Assembly (NCBI GenBank): GCA_003512805.1
Contig: DOOK01000163.1
Span: forward strand, 1 to 7,562
Direction: 5' to 3'
DNA: 7,562 nt
Source: Erwinia sp.
GTDB taxonomy: Bacteria > Pseudomonadota > Gammaproteobacteria > Enterobacterales > Enterobacteriaceae
A program made the position numbers and the translations under genes. The first letter of the stretch is position 1. Each line of letters starts with the position of its first letter. Below are positions 6,911-7,562 of this stretch, one piece after another. The notes beneath the pieces were generated by a model, which was given only the letters and a program-made list of their open reading frames with translations, had not been told where the DNA came from and searched no databases.

Positions 6911-6938
6911 TTAAAGCTGTGCTGTCTTATCCATAGCA

Positions 6939-7298
6939 TCATATGCGTTCCCACTCAGGCAGGTGGTTGGCCCTTTTTCGCCATAGTTGGAAAACAGACA
7001 TGCAAAGACTAAAAATCAGGCCGCCAGTCAGGACGGTGGCGACAACCGAAAACAAGTCGATGTACTGGGCTTTCCAGAACACAACCCACATCACTACCCC
7101 CCAAAATGGCGTATAAACAGCCATGAAGCTGAAAAAGTTAGTACAGAAAGGTGAAAGAGGTGGCGGCGCAACCTTGAAGCCAAGGTTCCATAAAAGACGA
7201 TGGCACGGCGGAGCATAAGTACTATGCCACATACCTTTCGCCTGCATTATGGCGAAAGCACGCCTTTTTTTACTGTCGAAAATCGGATAGTTTTTCAT
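6939..7298 (-). CDS. Small two-helix membrane protein of unknown function, DUF6404-like
   Basis: This 119-residue protein has a basic N-terminal part with the segment YAPPCHRLLWNLGFKVAPP (28-46), then two hydrophobic helices at about 53-75 and 82-105, and a charged tail WRKRANHLPEWERI. The YAPP-HRLLW-G-KV-PP pattern before two membrane spans is what I remember of the DUF6404 family of proteobacterial hypothetical proteins; I could not check that match, and the function is unknown. An AGGGGA Shine-Dalgarno (7304-7309) lies five bases before the ATG, which supports both the strand and the start. It is transcribed toward the siderophore cluster and away from the 42-bp repeats, and is not part of the dfo operon. 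Length and composition do not suggest truncation. Confidence 0.65.
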   Translation of the reverse strand: MKNYPIFDSKKRRAFAIMQAKGMWHSTYAPPCHRLLWNLGFKVAPPPLSPFCTNFFSFMAVYTPFWGVVMWVVFWKAQYIDLFSVVATVLTGGLIFSLCMSVFQLWRKRANHLPEWERI

Positions 7299-7303
7299 AA
7301 CAA

Positions 7304-7309
7304 TCCCCT
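7304..7309 (-). promoter_or_regulatory. Shine-Dalgarno of the minus-strand membrane protein
   Basis: Read on the minus strand this is AGGGGA, five bases before the ATG at 7298. It is the strongest ribosome site in this part of the window and supports the start choice. Confidence 0.65.
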
Positions 7310-7479
7310 GGGGTTTCTGTTGTTATTCCAGTCTAACAGTTTCCTTATGAAATAATTTCTGATATTCATCATTTCACTTAAACATTGCGCTAAAACACGT
7401 CAAAAGAAATAAAGTAGAGCAATATCGCGTAGGCAGAGGCCGGGTAGACGGGCAAGCTAGCTTTTCGAAAGCTGTCTGT

Positions 7480-7562
7480 AATGATGAACGGGTATTTAAA
7501 CAGATATCTTCTGGGGTATTAAATGATGAACGGGTATTTAAACAGATATCTTCTGGGGTATT
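7480..7562. repeat. 42-bp perfect tandem repeat running off the window edge
   Basis: Bases 7480-7520 are identical to 7522-7562 over 41 positions, giving a 42-base period with the second copy reaching the last base of the window. The period is a multiple of three, and both strands have a frame open across it. On the + strand the open frame begins after a TGA at 7360-7362, has no ATG, GTG or TTG, and gives the 14-residue unit NDERVFKQISSGVL twice. On the minus strand a frame reads NTPEDICLNTRSSF per unit. A third reading, from ATG 7481, gives the 13-residue peptide MMNGYLNRYLLGY ending in TAA just before the next ATG. None has a start with a ribosome site, so coding is unproven. Confidence 0.85.

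Larger units (their letters stand above)
6399..6938. other. Non-coding, palindrome-rich stretch between the resolvase scar and the minus-strand gene
   Basis: No intact gene or recognisable protein remnant was seen here in either direction, and no tRNA-like fold. The stretch is AT-rich at 6478-6535, with two copies of TTATATAA (6483-6490 and 6497-6504) separated by six bases. It also holds six GATC sites within 88 bases, the 19-bp inverted repeat 6591-6653, and the hairpin 6881-6910. An isolated TATAAT at 6486-6491 has no convincing -35 and no gene after it. Confidence 0.6.

Noticed and set aside
6927..6935. TTATCCATA as a DnaA box for a possible origin
   Set aside because: It is a single imperfect match far from the GATC cluster and near the end of a gene; one such site is expected by chance.
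7375..7403. TTGACG on the minus strand as a -35 for the small membrane protein
   Set aside because: The hexamers at 16-17 bases spacing (TTAAGT, TAAGTG) match the -10 consensus at only two or three positions, so a promoter cannot be supported.

Overview
The window holds most of a desferrioxamine (hydroxamate siderophore) biosynthesis cluster of the dfoJACS type. This type is known from plant- and environment-associated Enterobacterales, chiefly Erwinia and Pantoea. The assignment to that group rests on gene order, the fused acyltransferase-synthetase, and an exporter that closely resembles E. coli MdfA. The exact species cannot be read from the sequence.

Layout. Positions 1-1097 hold the 3' two-thirds or so of dfoJ, a PLP-dependent lysine decarboxylase; its 5' end lies outside the window. 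An in-frame TGA at 81-83 interrupts an otherwise intact frame, so this copy looks broken by one base change or carries a sequence error. dfoA (1108-2400, N-hydroxylase) and dfoC (2402-4756, acyltransferase fused to an NIS synthetase) follow with almost no spacing, as one operon. A good intrinsic terminator at 4791-4820 separates dfoC from dfoS (4847-6082), an MFS exporter. By the known pathway, DfoJ turns lysine into cadaverine, DfoA N-hydroxylates it, and DfoC succinylates it and joins the units, ending in trimeric or macrocyclic desferrioxamine. DfoS probably exports the product. No ferrioxamine receptor (foxR) and no convincing Fur box lie in the window; the operon promoter would be upstream of it.

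From 6083 to 6938 the character changes to a scar-like junction. It contains a degenerate duplication of the dfoS tail and a 60-odd-codon internal remnant of a serine resolvase. The remnant is cut off exactly at a strong palindrome (6357-6398). After that come a tight cluster of GATC sites, a perfect 19-bp inverted repeat and a further 11-bp hairpin, with no intact gene.

On the minus strand at 6939-7298 is a small two-helix membrane protein of unknown function that resembles the DUF6404 group. The window ends in two perfect copies of a 42-bp tandem repeat (7480-7562) that runs off the edge. The siderophore system itself is already known. What deserves attention is the broken dfoJ, the fusion and transcription architecture, and the palindrome-rich scar beside the cluster.
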